The position numbers and the translations under genes are program-made. Positions 19,579 to 32,676 of a DNA stretch of 64,000 nt are shown here, in pieces. The stretch's first letter is position 1. Each line of letters opens with the position of its first letter. Under the pieces are notes generated by a model. That model worked only from the letters and a program-made list of their open reading frames with translations. It ran no database searches and was not told the DNA's origin. This stretch comes from Brassica napus (Eukaryota > Streptophyta > Magnoliopsida > Brassicales > Brassicaceae): positions 13,399,683 to 13,463,682 of the forward strand of contig NC_063439.1 in assembly GCF_020379485.1 (NCBI RefSeq), given 5' to 3'.

Positions 19579-21438
19579 TGAAATGGTTTGAAAACAGCAG
19601 GGGCTCACACAATTTAAGAACTTACTATCATCACCTCGGCAATATTGCAAACTACATTAAATCAATCATAACTCAGAAGTACTCTCTATGCAATATCTTA
19701 GTTTAGTAACCAATTCCATTCATCCAACAACTTAACTAATCATGTCTGACTAACCCCTCTACTGACCTCATTTCATTCATATAAATAACAAAGGTGTAGG
19801 CTTGACCTTGGGAGTATCGATCACTAAACACATGGAATCAACTCAAACAAGTATCTGGAACTACATGTAACATTTTTTTTGGTTCCCCTTCTCTCTTGTC
19901 TCTTCTCTCTTCTCTAAATCCGATTTATTTTATTTTATTTTTTTACTGGGCAAAGTTGTAGGAGAATAGTATAGTCATCGATAATGTATCTACCCCTCGC
20001 TCCCAAAAAATGTGTGATCATTCTATTAGAGTAGAATAATTGGATCGCAAGAGACACTCCTACCCCTCTACACCGCAAGAAATCATTTCAATCTTTTTGT
20101 AAATATAAATGGATGCCAAAGAGAGGTGGAAGGAAAACTAGGGACACTAAGTCTAATACCTTCTACACTTGCAGGAGGATTCTGATCCATTGTATACCAA
20201 GCCCCAAGACAAGCAAGTTAAGCTCAATTAGGTTGGAGGTCAGCTTGGTTCTTTCAAACATTATGAGCAAGTGTGAATAACTGGCAGGATGATCCACTTT
20301 GGCATCTATAGTACAATCTGTAGTCAATAAATCTAAGAATGGTGCTAAAGAGTGGTTAGATAAGTAAGAAAAATTGTAAAAGTTCATTGTCCCCTTTTTG
20401 ACTCAGTAAAAACTTTTTTGAATTTATTATAAAGCTCATAGGTAAACTTAACATTAGTAAACCTCCCCTCAGACTTAAATTACACTGTCCCTAGTGTATA
20501 TCTGGTCGGAGTTTGATTGAAACAAATATCATAAGGACAATGTGTAACAAGGAGTACAATATACCTGATCGATGATGCCGATGTCGATCGACACAGGGAA
20601 GTGTCTATCGATCGTTTCTGGTGTTGTGCTGTCGAACGATTCCGACTGGATCTCATCGATCGATGACATGTAACAGCTCCTTGGGTCTTTTTTTGGGTTT
20701 CACGATTTTTTTTAATTTTTTTATGACCTGCAATATAATTTAAAACAAAAGTAAATAACTGTAAACACTAAAACTTTAAAGAAAATACCTAATAGTGAGT
20801 TTCCTCCCACTCAGCGCTTTGTTATAGTCATTTAGCTTCACTTTGGAGGTTGTTTTTGGCTAGTAATGATCAAATTGACCACTTGGTTGTATGCAAGTGT
20901 CCACTTCATCTTTGCTCATCTGAAACCAAGTGCCAATGAAGCTTCTTATGGCCTCATATCGCCTGGTCCACTGATTCTTTAATCTTTCTCTAGCAACCTC
21001 ACTTGCATTCATCATATGCTGAAGATTTTCAATGTTGCTCTGTTGCATTCCAATTCTGGCATGTGTAGATTCTGAGATGTCTTTCTACTCCAAGTAGACA
21101 TCTTCTTTCAGCAAGTCTTGAGAGAAAGTGATCTCATCAAGCATATCATGTAAGTCCTATTCGGTTACCAGCTTGCTTCGTAATCTGGTATAGTCGTTGT
21201 CGATCGATGGGCGTGTTTGTCTGTCAATCAATGGGCGTGTCCGTCTGTCGATCAATGGTAACGGTTATGCTTGAAAGTCTAGCTGTCTCTTAATAGTGTC
21301 TATCGCCTGCTGCAACGCATTCATGTGTGTGGTCGATGAATCAATATCGTCACGGAGCGGGTAGTAGACACCATCAAGCCTGTAGGTGAATGATTGAAGC
21401 CTATCTTTGAATGATGCAAGTCGAGCATCGATCGATGT
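19579..21438 (-). other. Non-coding 3' region of Athila-like element
   Basis: It contains sequence shared, reversed, with 3990-4470. It also contains scattered ATCGATCGATG-type motifs (about 20570-20670 and 21180-21260) like those in the coding part. Short minus-strand open stretches (for example 20860-21048) are remnants too degraded to name. Confidence 0.5.
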
Positions 21439-22188
21439 TTAGATGTTGGCGTCGATCGATGTTTGAGCGTTAGCGCCAATCAATTTTGATCTTCGTGCGC
21501 CGACTGCATGTGGTTTTTGAATCATGGCTATGTCTTGCTTCATCTCATCTATGTGTGTGTTCAACCAGCTGATACTGTTATCGAATGGGTAGTAGACGTC
21601 ATCTGAAGTCTGTATAGCTCTGTAGATCTCTACTACCATCTCATCAATTTCTGCTTTGCTGTAACTGGCTTCGTCAGCCACGGTAGGTGTGGGTGTCTTT
21701 GTGTACTCCCAGCGAGGTTTCCTTTTCCTGTTCTGATGAAGTGCTCTTCTGAATTCAGACTGACTGTCAATCGATGGTGGATCCTCAACTCTAGTCCGCG
21801 TGTCCAAAAAGTTTCTAGACCCATTCATGGTAATAATTTCAGCTATGTCCTCCTTGGATATGTTGAGAGTGTGTCCATCCATAGCTCGTGCTTGGCCTTC
21901 TGGATCCCTGAAAATACCAAATTCATCCAGAGTTAGATAACCATAATAGGCATTATCTTTAGCATGTAATTCAGAATCTGGTGTGTGATGAGCATCGATC
22001 GATGGCATGATGTCGCTGTCGATCGATGTTGACATTGCAAATGCAAGCGATGTATGGAGAAGTCCTCTATCATCCATGGCAAGACCAATGTACTCAATGT
22101 TCTTCTCTTTGTGGTAGTCCTCGTCATACTCATCAGATTGCATCTCAGGTAGTGCAGTGTTTACTGCAAAGCTCTCATGATGGCTCAT
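21439..22188 (-). pseudogene. Athila polyprotein remnant after protease
   Basis: This 249-residue open stretch contains repeated SID peptides (SIDSDIMPSIDAHH, PSIDSQSE) produced by in-frame ATCGATCGATG-like DNA. It lies immediately downstream of the protease segment, separated by a stop. There is no recognisable reverse transcriptase motif. Function is unknown; it is most likely the variable linker of the Athila polyprotein. Confidence 0.5.
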
Positions 22189-22194
22189 ATCTGC

Positions 22195-23283
22195 CTAACT
22201 GCCAATACAATAGTCACCTTGTCTGCTGATCGTGTCACTGTGATGGTAATCAATCGATGTTTGTGGGTGGGTACTAACTGCAAAGCTCGGATAGCAGCGT
22301 TCTGGCAAAGCGAAAATCTTATTCACATGACTGTTGTCGGTCGATTCTCTGGACTGGTTGTCGATCGATGGACGAATTACAATGTCGATCGATGGTAGAG
22401 TCCTGCTATCGATCGATCCTGAATACTCTGTCTCATATTCATCCTCAAAATTGCATTGGCATGCTGCTATGAATACCGTGTTAACTCTAGTGTTGGACGT
22501 CTGTGGATTCACAATTCTGACTGGATCATTGTATACATCAGGATTTATCAGTGTTAGACACAGATGATTAGTCTGCATGTTGCAAACTGCTCCTACAGTA
22601 GCCATGAAGGCTCTCTCAAGTAGTAGAGAATGATTCTTGTTCTGCTTAGTTTCCAGGACATGGAAGTCAACTGGAACTAGTGCATTGTCAATCTGCACCT
22701 CAAGGTCTCTGATAATTCCTCTTGAGTTCCTCGTAGAATGATCCACAAAAGTGAATGAATCCTCCGAAGGCACTATCATCAGACCCAGATGGTTTGCCAT
22801 TACCTTGGGTAGTATGCTGACTGAAGAACCTGTGTCACACAGCACACATGGAAACTCAATGCCTTTCACTAAACATGGCACTGGATCGATCTTCTTCTTC
22901 AGTGTAATCCTCTGCTTCATCTTCTCTCTGATCTGATTGAAGATCATATGTATGTTTTCTTCAGTTTCCTTGGTCTCTCTAAAGAACATCCACAATCTGT
23001 GGGTGAAGTAAGTCTCCTCAAACGGCTTGTCCAAAGGTATCATGAGGACTCTTTTGGTGAAGCTATCCATCTCCATCTCCTTCTCATTAACTCCTCTCTT
23101 TTGATGCTTGGGAACCTTTTCCTTCCTTCTCCTCAAGGTTCTCCTCTCAGAAGTCTGATCAACGTGCATAGACTCTGGTGCATCCTCAGAATGTTGACTG
23201 AAGTTGTCTGCAATGTGTTTTGAGGGTTGAGATGGGTTGCAGATAACATACAGGCATGCTACATCTATCTTTGGTAGCTGCAC
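22195..23283 (-). pseudogene. Athila-like aspartic protease segment
   Basis: The 362-residue open stretch contains CVLCDTGSSVSILPK, the catalytic D-T-G motif of retroviral-type aspartic proteases, at about residue 165. This is preceded by a basic region with RRRKEKVPKHQKR and followed by LEVQIDNALVPVDFHVLE. It would have cut the element's own polyprotein. It is separated by stops from gag upstream and from the SID-repeat tail downstream, and no downstream polymerase exists, so it is part of a dead element. Confidence 0.75.
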
Positions 23284-23304
23284 TCGGTAGGTCAGAGGTG
23301 GTCG

Positions 23305-24100
23305 TCAATCGACACTGGTTGGGTCGTGTTGATCGTCAGTGGAGTATGTCCATCGATCGGTAGCTGGCTTATGGTGCCGATCGATGTCCGACTTCTTGAT
23401 GCGGAAGGGTTTGGGTGGATGAGGGTGTTCAGCTGCGAACTCCTCGTGAGTTAGAATCCTTAATGTCGTGCATGATGCAACCTCCTCTGTCAATCGATGT
23501 GGATTAGGTGATATCGATCGATTCTCATATGTCTCCATCGGTCGATATTCATCTCTTGGCGTTGGTCGACACCAGTGTGATCTGTCGAAGGTCATGGAGC
23601 TTTCGACTTGTAAGTCTCCTTTCTTAAGCTTCTCCTCCTTTACCACTTGCCAGAAATCATCATCTATGATGGCTGTTTGGCACTCACGTGGTGCTTCAGT
23701 GATTCATCACCTTTACCCTTGATGAAGGCCTCCTGCCTCTTAACCGTCTCTCATGTCTGAACTACATGTTTCTCCAACTTCCTCACATGGTTGTTCAAAG
23801 ACTCAAACTTTGAGTTCAGCTCTGTGAAGACAGCATCTATCTTTCCATTGAAGTTCACCATCAACTTCTGCTGACCCTCAAGAACTTGATCAATCATGGA
23901 TTCTATATTGCTCTCTCGAGTCTGTGATTGTTGATTCTGGTAGAAAGAATTTCCATAAGATATGTTGCTGCTGAAGGGTTTCTGGTACTGTGAACTCTGG
24001 TTGTATCCACTCTTCTGTCCATTGCCAAACGAGTTTCTGTATCCACTCTGATTTCCAGACCTCTGATTGTGAAAGCCTGAATCACTAACGAAGTTCCCAT
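23305..24100 (-). pseudogene. Athila gag C-terminal/linker remnant
   Basis: Minus-strand frames encode a Gln/Asn-rich stretch (NQQSQTRESNIESM) and a coiled-coil-like part (NGKIDAVFTELNSKFESLNN), then more SID-like residues. Stops and frame changes separate it from gag and protease. Confidence 0.5.
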
Positions 24101-24238
24101 CCTTCTCTACATCTATGTCACTGTCGACATCTGCAGTCTCTACATCTTATGCAAAACTGAGTTGCTTCTTGAGAAGCTTGTACACACTATCCAGCTTAGC
24201 CTTAACATCGTCCAGCTGCTCATTTCCTAGGGCAGTGG

Positions 24239-25259
24239 TCAATTTTTTCCTTTCGAAATCAGTGTTCTTGGTGCTGTTGCTGGATGCCTAGTGTTGAAGT
24301 TTCCATCACTAGCTGAGTCTAGATCCATATGATATGCCAGCGCGATGCCTCTGAAAAAAATGCTGAGCAGTTGCACTTCATTGAATCCATGGTGTGGACA
24401 GTCTCTCTGATATGACTTGAATCTGATCCAGGAGCTTCTGAATGACTCTGTGGGCTCTTGTGTGAATGTAACAATCTTACTTCTCAAGTCTTCAGCGCTG
24501 GCCTCATCAAAGAAGTTACATAAGAATGTGTTCTTGTTGTCAGCCCAGGATGTAAGAGATCCTGGCTGTAGTTGCTTAAGCCAGTGCAAAGCCTCTCCAG
24601 CAAGTGAGTACTTGAAGAGCTTGCAAAAGAGATAGTCCTCAGGGACTCCATTGGCTTTACTAGCAGAAACTAGATCCTTGAACCTTTCCAGATAGTCAAT
24701 AGGATGCTTGTGTGATAACCCACAATAGGGTGTATGTCCCACAAGTGTAAAATACTGAGATTTCAACTCAAAGTCTTACCTCTGAATGGCTGGAGGACGG
24801 ACGGCAGATCTGTTCTTGTAGTACTGATCTGGCCTGTTGTAATCAGCTAATGTCCTCGGTCCAGACCCCTTGTCTACAGCTTTAGCAGCTGCATTATCAG
24901 CATCAGTATCTGGGATTATAACCCCTTGATCATCTATCTTCTGACCTGCTACATTACGCAGATGACCCTCCTAGTCATGCATGTTTCCAGTCGCGTCCTG
25001 ATTTAGAACTATAGTCGCAACCATGTCTCGCGTCTCAGTATCGATCGATGTCCGAGGTGGAATGTCGATCGATGTCGGGTGGGAATGGGTGGTCGACGGA
25101 AGAGTTCTCGGTCGACGGTGGAAGGCGAGTGTCGGTCGACGAACGGGTGCTGTTGTCGATCGATGTGGTGCGTTTTTCTCTACGGATTGAGCGTTCTAAG
25201 TTTGCAGGATCTGAAAAGAGCAGTGTTTGTTTCTTGTTGCTTCTGGTACTGCTAGGCAT
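24239..25259 (-). pseudogene. Athila-like gag (Retrotrans_gag), broken
   Basis: The likely start is the Met of MPSSTRSNKK at 25259, followed by an N-terminal region with repeated SID/STDT peptides and in-frame stops at about 25035 and 24980. The capsid-type domain at 24766-24239 contains HPIDYLERFKDL, AGEALHWLKQLQPGSLTSW and RDCPHHGFNEVQLLSIFFRG, matching the Retrotrans_gag family. It would form the virus-like particle. Stops and the loss of downstream enzymes make it a pseudogene. Confidence 0.8.
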
Positions 25260-25356
25260 GCATCTGAAAATACAAGAAAAAAAATTAGCAGTTTTTGCAA
25301 GGAACAAAAACCTAGACTAAACCTAACTAAATTTGATCTAATGGCGATCGAAGCTC

Positions 25357-26330
25357 CACTACTAGAAATATAAGTACTGGTAGCAGTTCACGGTAACACG
25401 AATTCACCAACTGCTACTAAAAGTGTCAAAATTCAGATCCTAATTCTATCGTAGCATTAAATCAACGCTATACAGGACTTTCATTAAGCGGGAAATCAAA
25501 AACCCATTTTAGAACCAATTTTGTTTTGGTAACACTTTAAACCGCCAATACTTACCGAAAAATTAGTTTTTACACGAAAACTTTTTTTTTTTTTTTTTGG
25601 GGAAATTTATATTTTTGCCAAGTCCTTTTTCATCTCAACAAAAAAATTTCACTCATTCATATCTAGAAAAAAAGAGTTTGATTCTTTTACACTCGATATA
25701 TTGATCTCAAACCCAGACTCAGGCACAACTCCAGCGAAGAAGCATCTCCTCTATTACCCCTATATGTTTAGAAAAAATCTCTAGAGGACCCAATCTATTT
25801 TTTTATAAATTTATTTTCTTTTAATTCATAAATTAAGACATTTACTGATTTACCCTTATGCTTTCTAACCTAATCTAATAAACACAACCGCCAACAATTT
25901 TTTTTCTTTCATTTTCTTCTTTCTTCTCTTCTTTTCTTCCTTCTTCTCTTTCTTTTCTCTGCAAATTTTCCCGTTCTTCATCTCTTCTTTAATCTTCTTT
26001 CTCTTTTTCTCTACATAATATCAAATCGGATCTGCTGTAAGTGATGAAACAACTGTCGAAGGTTATAGAAACAACATCAATGGCGATTCTTCTTCTTCTT
26101 ATGCTATAGATTTGTTCAAAACAGCAACGGCTCAACCTATGCACTTCAGATCTACTTCTTCTCGCACTCCAAATCTGTGTTTTTTTTATAAAGTTTTACT
26201 ATAAGGTTCTGGATTTTGTGTGATTACAGTTCTTGTTGTTCTCTCTAGATCTGATTTTTTTATGATTTTGGTTTCTTGTTGTTTTTGTTCTCCTTTTCAG
26301 AGTATAAATCGTGTTTTATTTATTTCATCT
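25357..26330. other. AT-rich stretch, possible TIR element
   Basis: It starts cactactagaaatat, which resembles a CACTA end, but no matching inverted end was found. A second candidate pair (acccctatatgtttag at about 25756 and its reverse complement near 26735-26750) is also imperfect. Pyrimidine-rich DNA occurs at 25890-26010. No ORF is supported. Confidence 0.3.
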
Positions 26331-26334
26331 TCGT

Positions 26335-26590
26335 ATAAGAATTCAGTAGTACTCAGTATAACTAGTATAACGTTGTATAACTAGTATGACTCGGTATATC
26401 TAACTCACTAGTATTACTAGTATAAGTCAGTATAACTCAGTATAACCAGTATAACAAAGTATAACTCCGTATAACCAGTATAACTCAGTATAACCAGTAT
26501 AACTCAGTTTAACTAGTATAACCAGTAGAACTCAGTATAACTAATTCAGAAGTACAACTCGATATTATATAACTAATCAGTAAAACTATA
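26335..26590. repeat. CAGTATAACT minisatellite
   Basis: About twenty degenerate copies of a 10-bp unit CAGTATAACT/CAGTATAACC occur, with some units shortened to agtataact. No coding content is seen. Confidence 0.8.
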
Positions 26591-26953
26591 TCAATATAAT
26601 GCAGTATTCCAAATTTGAAAATTAGAAATTTTGAAAATATGAATTTTTTTAAAAAATAATTCGAAAATACAAAAAGGCAAAATTGGATATTCATATTTAA
26701 TTAAAGCAATGGGGTGTAGGACATTTGAGATTGCGCTAAACATATGGGGGCATGAGAAAAGTTGGCTCTCTAGTAAGTTTCCCCACCTCTTCGGTCAATC
26801 CAGGGATGCTTCTATCCGACAATTACAAACCCTATCTATTCTCTCTGCTTATGCGAAACCTTAGATGTTAGAGGGGAAGAAGACATGCTACTCTTCAATG
26901 GCGGAAGTACTCAAGTAGAGAACACTAATGCAATCCCGGTCTCAGAATACAGG

Positions 26954-26956
<3 letters not shown>

Positions 26957-27046
<90 letters not shown>

Positions 27047-27776
27047 ATTAGTTTATGTTCAATTAGCAGAAAAAGGCTTTGTCATTTTGGTGTGTGATTC
27101 TGATTGTTTCTCATTATGCAACTGGAACTGAGTTCTGATATGCGTTTTCTGGGAAAAGTTTTACCCTTTTCATCAGACTGCGTTCTGATTTGTCGCGTTT
27201 ACTGATTTGTAGCTACATATTGGCTATTTTACTGATTTGGTATTATATGATGGAGCTGGAATCTTTGATTGTCTTCTTTTGTTGATCTTATGTCTTATCT
27301 TGCTTGAGAAATATAAGCTTGTTTCTCAGTATTAGATGGTTAGCTTCTCCGTCTATCTCAAGTTCCGTTGCTTCTTCTTCTTCGTCGGGTATGATTTATG
27401 ATTTTCTTCGGATCTCATCATCATCGTTGCTTCTTCTTCTTCGTCAGGTATGGCTTTGCAGATGACTAATGAAGAGAAGCTTGAGATCCCTATAGTGGTA
27501 GCTTTGAGAGAAATGGTGTTGGAGAAAACAAGAAACCTTGATGGGTTTGTTCTAAAGCTTGCTCCTTTATGTGATCTTGACCAAGCTCTAAGGCTTGCTC
27601 AAGTAACAGTAGGGATTGTAACCTTGTTGTCACTAAACTAAGGAAAGATTTACTGCCCGTATCCCAACTGCGCTTTTCTTTTAGAGCCGCATGAATATCT
27701 AGTGCTAGTGCAAGTGCAAGCTCAAGCTCAAGCTCGTGTAGTCAGTCAGAGAATAGCTGTTGCAACCACATGACTT
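26957..27776 (+). repeat. Tandem duplicate 1 of RBR segment
   Basis: The unit starts in a (CT)n tract of about 88 bp (26957-27043) and runs through the intron and exon to ccacatgacttg. It is nearly identical to 27790-28668. Confidence 0.85.
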
Positions 27777-27785
27777 GTTTATGTT

Positions 27786-28668
<883 letters not shown>

Positions 28669-28875
28669 CCGGTAAGACATACATCCATAGCTCATGGTAT
28701 GTTCTTTCAGAGTTTGTTTACACATTGTGGGCAGTAGTTTTATTTTATTAATGGGTACTTCTTGTGGTGAACAGATGATTTCTCTATGTTTACTGGTGTG
28801 GGAAACGAACCTGTGAAGGCAATGACTTGTACAGAGAAATGATTGCGAATGGTGTCATCAAGCTAGGTGAGAAGT

Positions 28876-29986
28876 TTTTGGGGTCAAAAACGGTCACGAC
28901 GGAATTATCACCCGAAAACCCTCGGAAATAACATTTCCGAAAGAGATAGTAAAAAGAAAGATATAATTTTCGTAAAAAATAACCGATACGAAGTTTTTAC
29001 GAAGAAGTATCCTTGAAGATTCAAAGCAAACGAACCAAGCTCGGTCGTTGCGTAATTACCGCACATACACGCTGTCCGGTAGCTACGTAGCAACCAAGTC
29101 CGAGCCGATGTCGGTCGCTACGTAGCGACCGAACATCCGACCCGCTCGGTCGCTACGTAGCGATCCAGCTCGAGCCAAAGCTCGGTCGCTACGTAGCGAC
29201 CAAGCGATCGTCCCGCTCAGTCGCTACATAGCAACCGAGCTCGAGCCAAAGCTCGGTCGCTACGTAGCGACCGGGCTCGAGCCAAAGTTCGGTCGTTGCG
29301 TAGCGACCAGGCTCTTCCGAACATCGATACGACACCAGTCCATGCATTCTCGTCAAAACCATCAAATGCTATCTCCCGAAGACCGTAGCAAGTTTAGTCT
29401 ATGTTTTCCGCTATTCTAAATCATCGATCAAACTTTGCGGATTAAAAACCGCGGAAAGTTTGTTCTTTATCGAAAGAACTCGTAGTAAACGTGTCGAGTC
29501 GGAAGACGGCCCAAAGGGACCTAAAACACGACTCGAGGCCCATCCTACGATTTCTTAACCAAAAGAGTAAACGCGTAAACCGACCTTGGAGCTAGTATAT
29601 AAGGAGTCCTAGGCGAGGAGCATGGGGAGAGAATTTTTTCAGAGCAAACTTAGCACTTAGAGCAATTTAGGCATTTTTCCGTTTTTGTTATTTCGGGCTG
29701 CGACTCAATTAGGTTTAGCCGTCTTAGGGTTACTACAACTAGGCTTATATCTCGCCGACAGCTCTCGAGCCCAGGCTTATACCTTGTTGTAAACGCTCAT
29801 ACCCAAATTCGGAATAAGATCTTCTTTGCTCTCTTTTTCGATTTCTTATACTTTATCGTTGTTATTCTCGTGTTCTGATTGCTTGACGTGTGGTAATTAG
29901 CAGATATCCGGGTCCTCTGGGAAATTAGGGTTTTCCTAGTTTCCTTATTTAAACGGAAATCGACAGTGCGAATTTCGGTTCCCACA
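28876..29986 (+). repeat. 5' LTR of Tat-like element
   Basis: The LTR starts TTTTGGGGTCAAAA (expected TG start lost) and ends TTCCCACA. It contains a palindromic array (29035-29310) and TATATAAG at 29596-29603. Relative to the 3' LTR it lacks 152 bp corresponding to 35856-36007. Confidence 0.9.
29596..29603 (+). promoter_or_regulatory. TATA box of 5' LTR
   Basis: TATATAAG lies within gagctagtatataaggagtc. The 3' LTR has the weakened TACATAAG at the matching place (about 36037-36044). Confidence 0.6.
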
Positions 29987-30018
29987 GTTTGGCGCTAGAA
30001 GGAGGGGGGGGGGGGTAC
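29987..30018 (+). other. PBS-like site and G-run
   Basis: GTTTGGCGCTAGAAGGAGG directly follows the LTR end and runs into at least ten consecutive G. TGGCGC next to the LTR fits a tRNA primer site. Confidence 0.6.
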
Positions 30019-30061
30019 GGATCAATCTAACCCGCAAAAGCCACATCACTCTCAATCAGAC

Positions 30062-32676
30062 ATGTCAACTAACGACGCGGATAACGTGCAAACTCCTCTT
30101 AACAGAGGCAGCGGCACCGATCTCCACACTCCAGCAGCGGACGTATCCGCGGCCAACGCATAAGCCAACGCCGCGACGTTCGAGGAGTTTAAAAAGATGT
30201 TCGCCACCTATGAGAAAAGGTCGGAAGAACAGGATAAGCTCGTGATTACCTTGACCAAACAGGTTGAAACCTTAACGGCAAGGACTCAAGCAATCCGTCC
30301 CCGCGGAACCACCAAAATGCGCGGGAAAAGGCTCGACTTCGCTACCCCACTCGACAGATCTGGAATCGTGCGGGAACGACCTTCCGGTCAAAACCCTAGC
30401 GAGAAATCTCCCATCGAAAAGGGGAACCCTGAAAGTCTTCCGCCCCCTGCAAAGGACTCGGAGGATAACGAAGCCGAACGCATTGACCTGGATCCTAGTG
30501 ATGTCTCCAACGACACCGACGAGAACGTCGACAGACATCCAAGAAGGACCATGAGCCGATCTGCTCGGGAAGGCTCCCCGTTCGAAAAACCAATGACGGA
30601 AGAAGAGGAAATCGCCTATTGGAACGAACAAGAGGGGCTGGCTGAAAGGCAAACCGAGCTCACTCGCAGTAAACGCCGAGAGGCTCGGAAATCTACTGAC
30701 GAGACATCGGATATCCGCGATCTTCGCGACTACATCACCAAGACTGCGGCGGAAGTGAGGGCCGTAAAGTCTCAAATCCATCATGCTACTAGTTGGCCCC
30801 CGAAATTGATCGATTGCTGGAAGGAGCTCGAAAGACCCCTTTTACCAGTCGCATTTCGGACATGAGGGTGTCCGATCCGGGAAAAATCAAAGTACCAAAG
30901 TACGATGGTACGGCCGATCCAAAAGCGCACCTTCAGGCTTTCCACATCGCGATGGGAAGAGCTAGACTGAAGGACGGCGAAAAGGATGCCGGCTACTGCC
31001 GCCTGTTCGTCGAAAATCTAGAAGGAGCAGCGCTCAAATGGTTTGCACGCCTCCATCGCAACACCATCGGGAGTTTCCGACAGCTCGCATCGGAATTTCT
31101 CAAACAATACTCTGTATTCATAGACAGAGAAACTTCCGATGTTGATCTCTAGAGTCTCTCCCAGAGGGAAGACGAACCCCTTCGCAAGTTTATCAGTCGG
31201 TTCAAGCTGATAATGTCCTGGGTCAGCGGGATAAGCGATAAAGTGGCCATCGACGTGCTGAGAAAGACGCTCTGGTACAAGTCGAAATTCAGAAAGTGGA
31301 TAACTCTCGACAAACCGCGAACGATCCAGGACGCCCTCCACAAAGCAACGGACTACATCATAGTCGAGGAAGAAACTAAAGTCTTATCGCAAAAAAATAA
31401 GGCGGCAAGACCATCCTCGAAGGACGTAGATCCGAAGGGGAGAAAGAAGAACACTCGTAACGACAAGTACGTCCATCACGAGGGGGAAGATCTCCAAGGG
31501 GCGCATAATTATGCGATCAATTCGGATCAAGGCCGAACCTCGGGCAACACGTGGACTCGCAATCAAGGGTATGACGAAAACACCTTCTGCGAGTTACACC
31601 AGTCCCGAGGACACTCCACGACCAACTGCAAAGTCTTGGGAGCGAGACTAGCCGCGAAGCTACTCGCTGGAGAGCTCTCGGAAGTAACTAGCGTCAAGGA
31701 TCTCATCCTCGATTCTGATCGCCCTCCAAAGACGGACAGAAATCCGCCCGCTGAAAAATCCCCTCATCGAAACAAGCCCGGGGATAAACGCGGTAGGAGG
31801 CCGGACGACAAGGGGAACGATAACAATCGTCGCAGAGTCAATATGATCATCGGAGGGTCACAATACTGCGGCGATACTGTGTCGGCCATCAAGGCTTATC
31901 ACCGGAAGGCAGAGTCGAGTGCGAATTGGCCTACATGGTCTCCTCCCCGAGATGGCCAAAATTGCTCGATCACCTTCACAAAGGAGGAAGCCGGCGGCAT
32001 CGATCAACCTCACTGCGACCCGCTCGTCATAGATCTCGTCATACGAGACTTAGAAGTCGGAAGAGTACTCGTCGACACGGGAAGCACGGTCAATGTAATC
32101 TTCCGCGACACTCTCAAGCGGATGAGCATCGAACTCGGAGAAGTAATCCCGACGCCAAAATCGCTCACGGGTTTTTCGGGCGAAGTATCGATGACTCTTG
32201 GATCGATCCAGTTGCCAGTCATGGCCAAGGAGATCACGAAAATCGTCGAGTTCGCGTTAGTCGATCATCCCGCTATCTACAACGTGATCATGGGAACCCC
32301 ATGGCTCAACGCCATGCAGGCAGTTCCATCGACCTACCACCTGGGTCTCAAATTCCCAACCCCAAGCGGAGTCGCGGCAATCTGGAGATGCCAAAAACAG
32401 TCGCGGTTATGCTTCCTCGCAGAGCACAAGTTAAGGCAAATCACGACTTCTGCAACCGCAAACGGCAAACGCACGAAGATAGATCGATCTTCGGCCAAAA
32501 ATGCCCCAAGAAAAGGCGAATTAAAATCGTCGACCGACGCAAACGCATTGGACGTCGAAACTCGACACGAGTCCGAATCCCACGCTACAACTCAACCGGA
32601 ACATCCGGAAAATAGCGTTAACCCAGCGACGATCGACATGGTCAAGGCGGACATCGCGACATCTACCGCCGAGTAA
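30062..32676 (+). pseudogene. Tat-like gag-protease, broken
   Basis: The start ATG is at 30062, 75 bp after the LTR. Disabling changes are TAA at 30161-30163, a frame change near 30790, and TAG at 31150-31152. The capsid region (about 30880-31350) has [16 protein letters not shown] and [10 protein letters not shown], typical of Retrotrans_gag. Next come the zinc-knuckle-like [14 protein letters not shown] (about 31590-31632) and an aspartic protease with [13 protein letters not shown] (about 32065-32103), then [12 protein letters not shown]. The frame ends at TAA 32674-32676 after an acidic Thr/Ser-rich tail. The usual polymerase is absent. An unbroken version would make particle protein and protease. 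Confidence 0.85.

Larger units (their letters stand above)
17313..25356 (-). mobile_element. Degenerate Athila-like Ty3/gypsy element
   Basis: Minus-strand gag (25259-24239) and protease (23283-22195) lie upstream of a long non-coding 3' region and an LTR whose U3 start reads TGTTAATATACCATGG (at about 19520-19530). Gag opening MPSSTRSNKK and repeated SID/STDT peptides are typical of Athila-like gag proteins in Brassicaceae. No reverse transcriptase or integrase is seen. The gag-side end is truncated at about 25356 without an LTR. Confidence 0.7.

Noticed and set aside
25357..25372. CACTACTAGAAA as a CACTA transposon end
   Set aside because: No inverted partner or 3-bp target duplication was found downstream; kept only as a remark in the feature.
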